Part shown: positions 5,528 through 5,885 of the stretch, one piece after another | How the letters are laid out: each line of letters begins with the position of its first letter | How positions within the stretch are numbered: position 1 is the stretch's first letter | Assembly: GCA_021801545.1 (NCBI GenBank) | Contig: JAJYXX010000034.1 | Span: 1 to 5,885, forward strand | DNA: 5,885 nt | Direction of reading: 5' to 3' | DNA from: Chloroflexota bacterium | Lineage (GTDB): Bacteria; Chloroflexota; Limnocylindria; Limnocylindrales; CSP1-4 | Program-made: the position numbers and the translations under genes | Notes under the pieces: generated by a model | The model's input: the letters and a program-made list of their open reading frames with translations, nothing else | Database searches by the model: none | Told to the model about the DNA's origin: nothing

Positions 5528-5885
5528 ATGCGCGCCGCCGTCCTCGAACACCCCGGCGAGCCCGTCCGGATCGAGCATCTCATCGTCGACGAGCCGCGGC
5601 GTGGCGAGGTCCTCGTCCGGCTCACCGCGAGCGGAATCTGCCACTCGGACCTCCACGTTCGCGACGCCGAGTGGGAGCGCCCCGGACCGATCGTCCTCGG
5701 CCACGAGGGGGCCGGCGTGATCGAGGCGCTCGGGCCGGGCGTGACCGGGCTGCGGCCTGGTCAGCAGGTGGTGCTCAGCTGGTACTACCCTTGCCTGCGC
5801 TGCCGGGCCTGCCAGTCCGGCCGCCAGTGGCTCTGCTCGGAGACGCGTGCTCTCGACCACCGGAGCCCGGACGGCACGACCCGCC
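5528..5885 (+). CDS. Zinc-dependent alcohol dehydrogenase (MDR family), N-terminal 119 codons (cut by window edge)
   Basis: The N-terminal GroES-like catalytic domain of a medium-chain, zinc-dependent alcohol dehydrogenase, expected to oxidise an alcohol or reduce an aldehyde with a nicotinamide cofactor. Catalytic zinc ligands are C38 in GICHSDLH and H59-E60 in LGHEGAG. The structural zinc site is complete: C89, C92, C95 and C103 with C-x2-C-x2-C-x7-C spacing. The Rossmann domain lies beyond the right edge; full proteins are about 340-380 residues. The gene is divergent from the PucR regulator, with 222 bp between starts, so shared regulation is possible. Its substrate cannot be determined here. 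A link to the amine/guanidino cluster, for example an amino-alcohol or aldehyde step, is inference only. Confidence 0.92.
   Translation, partial: MRAAVLEHPGEPVRIEHLIVDEPRRGEVLVRLTASGICHSDLHVRDAEWERPGPIVLGHEGAGVIEALGPGVTGLRPGQQVVLSWYYPCLRCRACQSGRQWLCSETRALDHRSPDGTTR

Noticed and set aside
5456..5860. Minus-strand frame opposite the alcohol dehydrogenase
   Set aside because: Antisense to a frame with complete zinc-site motifs and a strong ribosome site.
1..5885. CRISPR arrays, tRNA/rRNA genes, insertion sequences or attachment sites
   Set aside because: No spaced direct repeats, cloverleaf-like segments, transposase frames or terminal repeats were seen.

Overview
The window is very GC-rich with strongly GC-biased third codon positions, and every real gene has long antisense shadow frames. 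The proteins look bacterial. The mix of a PucR-type regulator, agmatinase-like enzymes, an APC permease and a zinc alcohol dehydrogenase fits a high-GC Chloroflexota or Actinomycetota genome, but no marker gene here settles the phylum.

Layout: five genes lie on the minus strand in one direction. In transcription order they are a PucR-family regulator (3683-5305), a canonical agmatinase-type ureohydrolase (2645-3586), a second divergent ureohydrolase (1648-2640), a calcineurin-like metallophosphoesterase (684-1637), and an APC-type amino acid/polyamine permease cut by the left edge (1-610). The two central junctions are very tight (4 and 10 bp). At both, the stop codon of the upstream gene lies in the Shine-Dalgarno sequence of the next, which points to an operon with coupled translation. 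A plus-strand zinc-dependent alcohol dehydrogenase (5528 to the right edge) is divergent from the regulator across a palindrome-rich intergenic region (5306-5527).

Working model (inference): the permease imports a guanidino or amino compound. One or both ureohydrolases remove urea or a related amidine group from it, and the PucR protein controls the cluster and perhaps the divergent dehydrogenase. The dehydrogenase could act on an alcohol or aldehyde produced downstream. The role of the metallophosphoesterase in such a cluster is unexplained. The actual substrate cannot be read from sequence; agmatine, guanidinobutyrate, guanidine or another guanidino compound are all possible.

The most interesting points are the tandem pair of unequal ureohydrolases (one has lost the conserved HGT histidine while keeping all metal ligands), the uncommon metallophosphoesterase with a long insertion, and a cluster of inverted and direct repeats around the start of the regulator gene. 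The start codons of the regulator and the first ureohydrolase were chosen on sequence evidence and differ from the longest possible frames.
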